A stretch of 64,000 nt of DNA from Dermatemys mawii (taxonomy: Eukaryota; Chordata; Testudines; Dermatemydidae), in the NCBI GenBank assembly GCA_007922305.1, contig ML677343.1, forward strand, positions 32,201,681-32,265,680, read 5' to 3'. The position numbers and the translations under genes are program-made. How positions within the stretch are numbered: the first letter of the stretch is position 1; every line of letters begins with the position of its first letter. Below the pieces are notes generated by a model. The model was not told the origin of the DNA, made no database searches, and saw nothing but the letters and a program-made list of their open reading frames with translations. Below, in pieces: positions 13,935 through 23,842 of this stretch.

Positions 13935-14110
13935 TCTCCTAAAACACCTAGTATTACACCAGCAGCTCTCCGAACACTTCACAGACCAGCATCACCGTCC
14001 CCACTCAATAGAGAAGGAATCTGAGGCCCAGAGGCTGAGTTCTCACAGCGATTCCCTGACAGACTCGGATGCCAGACCTGACTCCCAGTCCTGGACTCCA
14101 TCCACTGAAC
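13935..14110 (-). repeat. MIR-like SINE remnant (reverse orientation)
   Basis: Diverged reverse MIR pattern: 'CTCCGAACACTTCACAGA', 'GAATCTGAGGCCCAGAGG', then 'GACTCCCAGTCCTGGACTCC' and 'CCACTGAACC'. It lies in PIEZO1 intron 1. Confidence 0.55.
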
Positions 14111-14212
14111 CACAGCAGACCCCCTTTTCAAACTTAAAGGTCATGACAAGGTCCTGTTAGCAGGTGTGGTCCCACTCCCCTAGCTACAGGCAGGTCAAGT
14201 CAAGAGAATGCA

Positions 14213-14310
14213 GGGATGATTTAGATGGGGCTTGGTCCTGCTTTGAGCAGGGGGTTGAACTAGATACCTCCTGAGATCCCTTCCAAACCTGATATTCTAT
14301 GATTCTATGA
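14213..14310 (+). mobile_element. CR1 LINE 3' end
   Basis: The last 100 bases of a CR1 retrotransposon are recognised by 'GGTTGAACTAGATACCTCCT', 'GATCCCTTCCAAACCTGATA' and the terminal octamer-type repeat ATTCTATGATTCTATGA. It is severely 5' truncated, which is normal for CR1. It points tail-to-tail at the next CR1 fragment. Confidence 0.85.
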
Positions 14311-14453
14311 ATGTTAGCTAACAGCTGGTCTGCACTGATTTGATACATTTCCCTGCTGCCTGGGGGAAATTTGTAAGAGCTACTCCCACATCAGCACTAG
14401 GCAGAAGTTGCTTGTTTTTCTACCTCCTAACCCTGTGTCTTGGGACAACAGAA

Positions 14454-14762
14454 TGTAAGAACCTAAGAATGGCCACACTGGGTCAGACCAGTGGTTCATC
14501 TAACCCAGTATCCTGTCTTGCAACACTTCAGAGGGAGTGAACAGAACAGGTCAATTATCAAGTGATCCATTCCTTGCCATTCAGGCCCAGCATCTGGCGG
14601 TCAGAGTTTCTGGGACACCTAGAGCATTGGGTTGTATCCTTGATCATCTGGGTTAATGGACATTGCTGGATCTATCCTCCATGAACTTATCTAATTATTT
14701 TCTGATCCCAGTAACATTTATGGCCTTCACAACATCCCCTGGCAATGAGTTCTACAGGTGCG
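14454..14762 (-). mobile_element. CR1-like LINE 3' end (minus strand)
   Basis: On the plus strand this reads 'GAATGGCCACACTGGGTCAG', 'GGTTCATCTAACCCAGTATC', 'GATCCATTCCTTGCCATTC', 'CCTCCATGAACTTATCTAAT' and ends near 'GGCAATGAGTTCTACAGGTG'. That is the reverse complement of the 3' portion of a CR1-like element very common in turtles. Its tail, with the weak repeat TTCTTAGGTTCTTACATTC on the minus strand, lies at the left end. No intact reading frame remains. Confidence 0.75.
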
Positions 14763-16230
14763 CTAAGAGCAGAAAGTCAGGTTCACCTAGAGCATGAACC
14801 CAAACGATATTGGAAAGTATGACACCTGATTTTATCCCACACTTTGCATTCAGGGCTTTGAGACAAGTTTGTTCTTCAGACACGCTGTTTAGGGTAGGGA
14901 CCGTGGTCTCTTACATGTCTCGAATGTGCCATGCACATCAGCAGTGACAGACAAGCCAGTTACTCTTCAAAAGATGACCTACTATTGTGAGTGTTTGCAT
15001 GCCACTGACTGTCATAGTACCTAGGTGCCCAGTAAGCAGCTTTAGAGAGACCATGCATAGAAATATAAATACCCACAAGCTAGCCAGCACTGCCATGTGG
15101 ACACCCATCTTCCGTCCGCTGCCAGTGGCTCTCATCTCTTCCAGATTACTGCACCCCTTTCAGGAATCAGATTTGTCTAGCGCACCCCAAGTTTCACCTC
15201 TCTTAAAAACAACTTGCTTACAAAATCCAACATAAAAACACTAAAAGGTCATCGAACTCTGTTACTGACAAATGGCTTACCTTTACCATAGAATGATAAA
15301 ATCAGTCAATTGGAATATAAATATTGTACTCCTGTTTCAGTATCTAGAGCAGTGTAAACAAGTCACTGTCTGTTTGGAAGTTGATCCGGTGGGCACACGG
15401 ATCCCTGGGTGAGAACCACGGACTTATGCTAACAGCTCAGCCCTGGGACCACCTCAGGTCACTAAACAAGGGCCCTTCAGGCACAGACAGGAACATGGTT
15501 CGGCTCCTGCCCAGTCCTTTGCAACTAGAAGGATGGGGGTGCAGCCAGAAGGGTGAGGATGGGACGGGGGGGATCTTTCAGGTGGGGAAGAAAGATAGTT
15601 GAAATGAAGAGAAAAGCTGGAGAAGTGATGCCCCCTGTGGGTAGGTGGCGCCCCCTATAGGCAGGGACATTGCTGCTGGAGATGAACCTAGACTCAAAAT
15701 GAAGCAATTCAGGGACTTGTGGGTGGGGATCTGGGGTTTTTATATCGCGTGAGACCCCCTTCCCCCCGGTTCTCTCCTGCTGGTCAGTTCACTCCCATGA
15801 ACTCAGGGAGGGAGCCCAGCACACGTGCTGCGTGCCCTGAGCGCAGGGCGAGTTCCCAGGGACTCTCCCTCCGGCCGGGCTCCCTCTCCCCACACGGGGC
15901 CGCCAGCCAGCAGCGCGGAACGTGGCGCGGACACAAAGTTTCCCCACGCTACGCTGGCGAGTCCTCCCAGCGCGACACACGCGGGGGCTGGAAGGGTCGC
16001 CAGCCACTAATACCCCCCCCCATCTCCACGATCACCTCCCTCAACCCTACCCCCCCAAATCCAGCCTCGGCGCGCGGCCAACACCCCTGTCCTGGCAGGA
16101 GCGGGCTCCGACTTTCCCCAGGCTCTCCCCTAAGCGCGCCTGCCGGGGGACCCCCCCGAGCCTAGCGGCCTCGCCTGGACCCCCAGCGGGCTCTGACAAA
16201 CGGGGCGGCGGGGGGCGGTTCCTTACTCAC

Positions 16231-16294
16231 CGGCCAGGAGCGAGAGCGGGAGCAGCAGCCAGTACAGCGCCCCGCACAGCGCCCGCAGCTCCAT
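16231..16294 (-). CDS. PIEZO1: PIEZO1 first coding exon
   Basis: PIEZO1 is a very large, trimeric, mechanically gated cation channel of the plasma membrane. Read on the minus strand, an ATG at 16294 opens 21 codons plus one base: MELRALCGALYWLLLPLSLL followed by A. It ends at a GTGAGT donor in phase 1. This matches the start of vertebrate PIEZO1, where a LYWLLLP motif near residue 10 begins the first transmembrane helix. The start is placed in a strong CpG island, and CDT1 lies divergently 7.5 kb away, as in human 16q24.3. Only 64 coding bases are in this window; all other exons lie to the left of it. Identity is established from the short motif plus synteny. Confidence 0.88.
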
Positions 16295-16746
16295 CCCGGC
16301 CCGCGCCGTCGGCGTGCGGGAGGAAGAGCCCAGCCGCCCCGCGGTCAGGCTGCGCCCAGGGGCCGCCCGCAGCGCATGGCTCTGCGCGCGATCATCCCTT
16401 CCTGCCGGGCCGGGCCGCTCCTCTCCGCTCCGGCGGGGAACGTCTCGGGCCCGGGCGCTCCTGCGGGAACTCTGCTCCGCTCCCGGCAGATCAGCGGGGC
16501 CCGCGGCGGGGGGCGGAACGACGCGGCATCGCGGAGCCCCCGCGCAGGCTCCGGTGTAACCCGAGGAGCCCGGCCCCGGCGCCCGAGTGGAAAGTCTGAT
16601 GCGCCGGGAAGGAAGAAGGTGGATTTATCGCGGGGGCAGGAGAGGGGCCGAGCTGGGCGGGCTGGGCCCGGCTGCTCTCCCACGGGTCTTTATAGGCGCG
16701 GTCTCCTCCCTGCCCAGCTCCGGGCCGCTTCCCTTCAGCCCCCACC

Positions 16747-16773
16747 GGCTGGGCTGGGCTGGGCTGGGCTGGG
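16747..16773. repeat. (GGGCT)n short tandem repeat
   Basis: About five GGGCT units occur in the PIEZO1 CpG island, upstream of the first coding exon in the minus-strand sense. The C-rich strand or G-rich strand could fold, but nothing shows a function. Confidence 0.85.
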
Positions 16774-19700
16774 AGTGGTGCGGGCACCCCCCCCCCAGCA
16801 CACAAACAGCCTGTCCGGGGGAAACCCCCCTGGCCTGGCGGGGAAGTGACAGCTGCCCCCCGGGGCGAGTCGGCTTCTGCTCCCAGTGCCCAGGAGCCCG
16901 GAGCAAGGGGCTCCCCACCTCGCGCGGGTCCGGCCCGCTGGAAACTCCGCCGCCCGGGGAGGAGAGGGGCAGGCTGCCCGCTCTCTCTCGCCCTCCCGAG
17001 GCGCAGCCTGGCTCGGGGGGCCCTGGCCGGCCTCGGGGCTCGGATCCTGGCCCCATCCCCGCAGCACGTGGGCAAGCTGCGGCCACCAGGCGCTTTGCAT
17101 CCAACTTGCGCTTTGCTGTGGCCTCCCTGGCCTGCGCCAGCGGGTCCCACTCCCTGCCCGTCCCCGAGCAGCCGCCGCGCTCAGCCGGGGAGCCAGCACC
17201 ACCTAGCGCCGGTACCACGCTCGCTCCTCGGAGCACCCCGCACCCACCCTGCGGGCGGCGTCCTGCCTGCCTTGGGTGGCCCCTGGCCTGTCGGAAAGGA
17301 GACGCGCAGGCCGCTGTGTTGGGGATCGCCCTGCGCAAGGAGGTGACTGCGGCCGGGCTGGGGCTGTGTGGCCTGTTAGTGGAGGGGGCGCTTTGGGAGC
17401 CTCCTTTGATCGGTGAAGCGGGTCACAGCCTTGGGCCCTGCTGCCCTTCAGAAAAACCTGAACCTGAGGGGTGACTTGTGCAAATTAGCAGCAAATCCCC
17501 CCTCCCCAGAGGAATCAGAGCCAGGATCTTTGGCCAGAGCTCATCTCCCTTCCACCCCAACTTCAACAATCAGCACCCGCCCATCCAACTCACCCTCCCG
17601 CACCCCCCCCCCCCTCTGCCTGGGCACCATGATCAGCTTCAGCAGTGGAACCCTCCAGACAACTGAGAGCCAAACCGACCTCTGCAGATCCAGGAACCAC
17701 CCCGAGCACCCCAAGGAATTGGTGATCTCCAGCCAACCCCTCAGATACACCAGAACCTGCTCCCAGGAGAAAGTCCCAGATACACAACTTAACACACCTT
17801 CACCCAGCGGGACACTTCACCAGAGATGTAGATTGCAGCATGGAATGGGACACCCAAATATGCCCAAAGAACTTCTTTGAATATGGGGGGATGGCCAACT
17901 TTGGCTGCGTACCCCTTGTTGTCTCCTACCACACCACACGGGAACCCTTCTGGGGTATTATTAAACAATGATAACCCCAACGCACTGGAGACCCCATCCT
18001 GAAACAAACCTTTCCCAGATCCCCTGTTCTGGCCTTTGAACAAGCCCAGTCACACTAAGCTCATCATCAAAAGCAAGATCCACACAGACCAGGCCACATC
18101 AACTCGGTGCACGACCAACCCAACAGGGCAGTTCAAACCAAGGCGTGATTATTGCTAGTTGAAAATTTTTCTGTGGACAGGGTTTTCAGGACCTGGGGAG
18201 AAGCCTAGGGAACCAATCCCAGTACTGTATCTGGGGTAAAACATACATCTCCACCACCTAGGTAGACTGGACCTCTGAGCCTTCAGCACGCCTGCTTCAT
18301 GTCGTGAGCTCCGGTCCCATTTGCAGTGACACTCACACAGCGTTGTAGTGAACCCTTTGGTTCAAGCTCTGTCTCTCTCTCATCTCCTCCTCCCATTCCT
18401 TCCAGCAGCCAACTCTCCAGTCCTTTGATCTGGAGGTAGAGACTGTTGTTCAGCTTCCCTCAGGAGAAGCAAGGAAGTCCATATCCCCTTGGGTCATTGG
18501 TTGCCAGGTGTCAATGTCCTGATGATTGTATTTGCCATTGTCTTCTCAGATCATTCATATGGGAACGAAGGCCCAGACAGCTAGGCGACACCTCTGTGTC
18601 TCAGCCTTCCCTGAGAGCAAACAATTCCCCTTCCACCACTGGGCAACAATGCAGCACATGTGGGGGAAACTGAGGCACAAACGGGACTCATACTACTACA
18701 AAAAATACCCATTTTGCCATGTTGTCAGTCTCAGCATGGAGACCATGTATTTAAGGGGCAGCCGGCCTGTGCTCTCAGGCCACCTTCAGCTGTTTGGGAC
18801 AGCCACCAAATAATCCAGCCAGTACACACAGCCTGCAGAAAAATTCCGGCTCTATTGGAATCAATAGCAAAACTCCCCAGTGGGCTGGGATTTCACCCTG
18901 GCGTGGAGGACGCATTGGTCGGGTATAATACTAGCCTTTGGAGACCTTCCCTACCCCTCCCTGCCCTTTTTTGAGCATCTGACTGTGGAAGGAGGCCCAA
19001 CTGCCCTGACTTTGATGCCTCCCTGCCCGGGGCCACCTGCGTGCATCCCGCTGCAGGATCAGGGCTGAACTGAAGTGTTCAGACTCCAGCTTCTCATTTT
19101 ACAGCAGGCAGGCAGAGGGTGAGGACATTTGGGGTCCAAATGATCATGTGGTTCCTGTTTGCCTAGCACAAACAAGACATTCAATCTCATTGAGGTTGAG
19201 TGCTTCATTTAGGGCCATGTTGGTAAACAGCTTTGACGATGAAAAGCTGTGTGTAGATGTTAAGTATTGTTATAATATACTGTCCTCAGCTGACACGCAG
19301 CGTTTCCACGAACACCTCCGGACTCCAGTGTGCAGGCTGCGGCCAGTCTATGATGCTTAACATTGATGTGCTGAGACAGATTCACATTGACATACCCATG
19401 CAAAGAAATGCTCCGCTTTAAAGCAGAACACACTTTCCTGCTCCCCTTGCAGAGGGGACAGAATGGATCTGTTTTATGAATTTCAAATAATGGTAATGGG
19501 AAACGCTGTTCCAAACACTGGAAAAGGAAATAACAGGTAGCTGAAATTCTTCACATTCTTTGGCTCGTTGTACATGTTAAATAAAACAGCAGCCCGTTGT
19601 CATGCCAGATAGCTTGTTTCCCACTGTTTCCTCCAAGTTGATTACACTTGTTTTAATTTTATTTGTAAAGGTACCTGGGTTGTAACTAGCTTTTTGCACG

Positions 19701-20589
19701 GCTTCTCTATCTTATTAAACTTCCAGCTCTGCCCCAAGCAATCCAGGAAGCGAACCTCTTCTGAGCTGCAGTGTCTGGTGTTTCAGTTGAGGGCCTGGGC
19801 AGGAGTAGATAAGAGAGGAAAAAAACACAAAAACCTCCCAATAAAAATTCGAAGCTGCCACTTACGCAGTTTTGGGGGAAACCTTGCCTTGACCTTGGCT
19901 GTCTCAGCCAGCTCCGCCCATTCAACTGTGGTAAATCTAGCCTGCAGTGAGACTTGTGCTGCTACTGAAATAATGTGGTTTGGAACATCCCAACTCTGCT
20001 GCAAATTAGAACATGCATCACTTATGATGGGGTGGGGGGAGCAGATGGGCTCTACTAGGACTCAATCCTACACCCATGAGAGTCAACAGGAGTTTTGCCA
20101 GTGACTGCAATAGCAGCAGGATTGTGCCCTACGATAAGGTAGGGGAGCCTAATTTACAAGCCACAAGGGCTTGAAATACCCAGCCCCAGTCAGAGTTTTC
20201 CTAGAAGATCCGGAGATGGCTTCAGTTGGCCTAAGTGCTGTCAGATGTCATTAGAGCGGAACAAAACCTCCATTTCTAGTCACACATCAAAGTTCATTTC
20301 CCTTGCAGCCTGGGCAATGCAAGTTTTCTATTGATTCTGGTAACGCTGGTCTCCAGGCGTATTCACTGAAGGTAAAGCATTCTTCAATACTCAGCCACAG
20401 AGCTCTGCATTAACTAAATGTCCAGAGCCTGAAACAAACCCACAAAAACCAGACACGTCAGGACCACAGCGGCAAATGAATCCAGCCTGACACACCGTGC
20501 ACCGAGCCAATGCAGGGGTTCCAGGAAAAGGTGGTCCTGCCCTTGCTCTTAGCACCTTCCATCCAAAGATCTGTGTGCTTTTCACACAC

Positions 20590-20735
20590 TTCAACTTCTA
20601 GCCTCCTGGAGAACTCGGCAAGCATCATCTCCATTTTACAGTGAGGGCAACAGAGGGTAATACCAGGAGTAAGTGGAAGGATCAGGAATAGAACCCAGGA
20701 GTCCTGACCCCTAGAGCACATACCTGCTCTACCTG
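20590..20735 (-). repeat. MIR-like SINE remnant (reverse orientation)
   Basis: The words 'CATCTCCATTTTACAGTGAG', 'GGAATAGAACCCAGGAGTCC' and 'CCTAGAGCACATACCTGCTC' occur in MIR order. Diverged and without a visible target duplication. Confidence 0.65.
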
Positions 20736-22534
20736 CGTGCCAAGTTCATCTGGGGCCTGATCCAAAGTCCACTGAAGTCACTGAAAGTGAGATCAGATCC
20801 GTACAGCCTTCACTCAGCCTTTCCTGACTTGCGTTCCCGTAAGGGGCATCTCCTCCATCCAAGTGTTCAGCATATCCATCATTAGTGGGGGCTCTAGAAT
20901 TTTGATTGACAGGAACCTTTGGAACGTAAGCTCTTCAGGACAGGGACTGTACAGCACCCAGCTAAACTAGGGCGCTAGTCATACTAATCCCCTGCATGGT
21001 GGGTCAGTAACATTATTCCCATTTGCCAGATGAGCAGTGACTGCCCCTGGCGGCAGTGAGAGGCGACCTCAGAGCCAGGATTAGGATTCAGGAGGCCCAG
21101 GAGCTGCTGGCTCCTAGTCATGGAATAAGAACCCACAAACTTTTGCCTTTGTCATCAACCTCAAACTTTCCCGTGCCCTGTGGTTGTGCAGTGAGCTGGC
21201 TGGTTGCCATCTTGTATCCCAGAGGCGTTTATATTTCCATGTTTGTGAAGCGTTTTGGGATCCCTTGGGAGGAAGGGTGTTCTCCAAAGTATCGCCATGA
21301 CTTGTACAGATTTGCAGACCACGACCTGCGCACTGCAGCAGGGACTTCTTTCCAAGCTCAGCTGGACGCGGAAGCAGCTGTGTCCCAGATTTGGCTTCAC
21401 CTCAACACAAATCTGGATGCAGACCGTAGCCACGGGGATGTGGAAACAGCTGTGACCCAGATGTGTCCCCCTCCTGTCTCTGAAGTCTGGAAGGGGTTAC
21501 CCACACACAGGGGTCTCACCCCCTTGCACTGGTTGCCAGTTGTCCTTGCAGAATTCTGGACTGAATTGTAAAGTAACTGCCCATGAGCTCTCCGAAGGGT
21601 GTTAATAGTTTACACTAGATTCTGAAACCATGATAAGGTCTTTAGCTATCTCTGCCCTTGCATCTTAGACCTTCACCAGAGATTTGATGGACATTAATCT
21701 AGCTAAGGAATTTGAACAGATTAATTAATGTTAAAGGTGATTTACAAAGGAAAACGTGCCGGTATCTTTTTTGTGTTCTGCATGATTATAAATCAAAACA
21801 AAAGAGTTTTGTTGTTAATATAGAGGTTTGTTCTTGGATTTTATTGTTGTTTTGCATTAGAAATCACAGGACTTGACTTCTGTTATTTATTTGAGAACCC
21901 ACCGGAGGATTGTTAATTAAGGCTAAGATTTTGTCCTGGTTATTTTTAGTAAAAGTTACAGATAGGTCACAGGCAATAAACAAAAATTCACAGAAGCCCA
22001 TGACCTGTCTCTGACTTTTGCTGTTGCGGCTCTCTGGTTTTCGAGCTGTGGGGTTCCCCCTTCGCCCATGGCAGTGGGGAGCTGCAGGGTAACCATATTT
22101 CCCAAAGTGAAAACAGGACACCCCCAGCGGTTCACCTGAGGTGTCCCCCCGCCCAGTGAAGCTGTCACCAATCACTGGAACCTTACAGGGGCCTCCTGTC
22201 TTTGCTGCGGCCTGTCATTGGAACCCTGCCAGAGTCCTGCAGTCCTGGGGCTGAAGCAGACAATGTCACAGAGGTCTCTGGGAGTCACAGATTCTGTGAC
22301 TTCCATGACTCTGTGACATAAATGTGGCCAAAGTTAGAAAATGTTGGCCTTTAATGCCTCCGTGCCTTAGTTTCCCAATCTGTAACAAAGAAAAAAAAAT
22401 ACTATTTCAAAGGATATTGTTAAATTGCTACGGGATGTTTGGGCAAAACAGTAAAATGTGACTAGGTCAGGGCTGTTATGACATGTCAAATCATTGAGGG
22501 AGAATCGAGTTTTAGGTCCACAACTTTAACTCAG

Positions 22535-22626
22535 TAAAGAAAACGAGGAATAGTTGTGGCAACTAAGGTGCCACAAGTATTCCTCGTTTTCTTTACGGAT
22601 ACAGACTAACACGGCTGCTAATCTTA
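22535..22626 (+). mobile_element. Fold-back Penelope-like element 3' fragment with 13-bp TSD
   Basis: The right half, 'AAGGTGCCACAAGTATTCCT' through 'CGGATACAGACTAACACGGC', is the 3' end of a Penelope-like (Neptune-type) retroelement that is abundant in turtles. The left part is an inverted copy of the same bases: arms at 22534-22561 and 22569-22596 pair at 27 of 28 positions around a 7-base spacer. The insertion is flanked by a perfect 13-bp direct repeat AACTTTAACTCAG at 22522-22534 and 22627-22639. The element has no coding capacity. Family naming is from memory of the 3' consensus; the arms and the duplication are seen directly. Confidence 0.8.
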
Positions 22627-23334
22627 AACTTTAACTCAGGGTTGGAGTCTGAAACAAAAAGAACTAGTAATGCTGACAAGTCTAAAGTGTATCCACGTAT
22701 TGACTGGAAACCCACATCTGTTTGCTAACTGGAAACTCTGATAAGCTTGGAGCAAAGCACTGGGCTGGAGGGCTGTATTCTGGTGAAGGGGGAGGAGTCA
22801 AAGTGGGGTGCTCCGGCAGCCTAACTGTGCATTCTTTCCCCACTGCCTGAAGGTCTCTCAGCTTGAAGATCATCCCTTCTAACCTTATTGTGAACCCACA
22901 CGGGCCCATCAACAAACTGCCTTTTATGTTTAATTATACAATTCATTCACTTATCTCTATTATTAACTATTATTATTTTTACTTGTATTCTAGTAGGTCC
23001 AGGAACCCTGGCCACGTGCCGGCATCCCACTGTGGAAGGTACAAACACAAGCTCTCAAGGCTACTGAAGATAATAGTCTTTGAAAGGGCATGAATCTCCC
23101 TAGCACCTGACAGCAGAAGACACTGATCTTTTTAAGTGACTGGATACAAGGTTTCTGATCTGTTCCCTCAGTGTATCACGCCCAGAGGGGACTATGCACT
23201 TGGAAGAGGTCTCAAAAACCCACATGTAGCACCATCTCCTCTAGAATCCACAGAGGCCTGCCTGTCCACAGGCTGTGTGGAGCAGGGGGACACGGTAGAG
23301 ACTGGGTGGCTGGAATATCTGATCACTTCACAAT

Positions 23335-23505
23335 CTTTAATGCCCCCCTATTTAATTATCCCCATGGCACAGCTGGGGAACTAAGGCACAGAGGGGCTAA
23401 GTGACATGCCCGAGGTCACAGGGGAAACCTGTGTCAGAGCAAAGACTTTACTCCAGATCTCCCCTAGCCCCAGCCTGACTCCTGATCCCTGCATCCTCCC
23501 TCCCC
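23335..23505 (-). repeat. MIR-like SINE remnant
   Basis: The order 'TTATCCCCATGGCACAGCTG', 'GGAACTAAGGCACAGAGGGG', 'CTAAGTGACATGCCCGAGGT' and 'CACAGG' is typical of a MIR core in reverse orientation. It ends about 150 bases upstream of the CDT1 promoter elements. Confidence 0.7.
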
Positions 23506-23654
23506 CCCAGATGCTTGCAGTGTCCGTGGATACCCACCGCGGCTCCGCACCTGCTAAGGACCGGCGCACTCTGCCTCTTTGCAGGAGACCCGGCGGCAGA
23601 CGCAGAGGGGCGGGGATGGGCAGAGAGGAGGTTGTGGGCGGCGCCTTTCCGAGA

Positions 23655-23842
23655 GAACTGGCGCCAATTTCCCGCGCGGTCCCATGTGCGCAGCTGCCCC
23701 GGCAAGGGGGCGGGGCTCCCGCGGAAGTTTGATACATTGCGCGCGCGGTGGAACGCGGGGCGGCCCGCGGGTGTATGAACGTTCTAGCTAGACGGGCCGC
23801 ACGTGTCGGGCCTTTCCCCGGATCGACCCCCGCCCCGCGTGG
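23655..23842 (+). promoter_or_regulatory. CDT1: CDT1 proximal promoter with paired E2F sites and an E-box
   Basis: Two back-to-back E2F-type motifs lie at 23660-23675: GGCGCCAA (TTGGCGCC on the other strand) directly followed by TTTCCCGC. A CCAAT box overlaps them. A canonical E-box CACGTG lies at 23800-23805, about 40 bases before the start codon, in a G+C-rich sequence without an evident TATA box. CDT1 is an established E2F target transcribed for S-phase entry, so this agrees with the family. Binding itself is inference. Confidence 0.65.

Larger units (their letters stand above)
1..16230 (-). other. PIEZO1: PIEZO1 intron 1 (5' part; continues off the left edge)
   Basis: This stretch lies downstream, on the minus strand, of the first coding exon of PIEZO1. 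Its donor site is GTGAGT, read on the minus strand at 16230-16225. I saw no exon 2 on the minus strand: no frame continues the first transmembrane segment after a suitable acceptor. A very long first intron is also known for mammalian PIEZO1. The interval holds a CA microsatellite and minisatellite (9.19-9.53 kb), several MIR-like SINE remnants and two CR1 ends (14.2-14.8 kb). The other open frames here are short, G+C-driven or repeat-driven, and resemble no protein I know. Assignment as intron is inference from gene order and the visible donor. Confidence 0.75.
15830..17300. promoter_or_regulatory. PIEZO1: CpG island over the PIEZO1 promoter and first exon
   Basis: Base composition shifts sharply to G+C with many CpG dinucleotides compared with both flanks. 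The first coding exon of PIEZO1 (minus strand) sits in the middle. Many overlapping open frames on both strands here are an effect of high G+C, not genes. Transcription start and 5' UTR should lie to the right of 16294, but I cannot place them by eye. Confidence 0.75.
17300..23640. other. Intergenic region between PIEZO1 and CDT1
   Basis: No exon with coding similarity and matching splice sites was found. The region holds MIR-like remnants near 20.6-20.7 and 23.34-23.5 kb, a fold-back Penelope-like insertion at 22.5 kb, and a diverged repeat-rich stretch at 22.0-22.33 kb with repeated GTGACTTCC/TGTGACA words. Small open frames here are not supported. The CDT1 promoter begins at the right end. 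Confidence 0.6.

Noticed and set aside
15922..17474. Several open frames of 150-295 codons on both strands around 16-17.4 kb
   Set aside because: They overlap in many frames in a CpG island and have Pro/Ala/Gly/Arg-rich translations. High G+C explains them, and the only supported coding piece is the PIEZO1 first exon.
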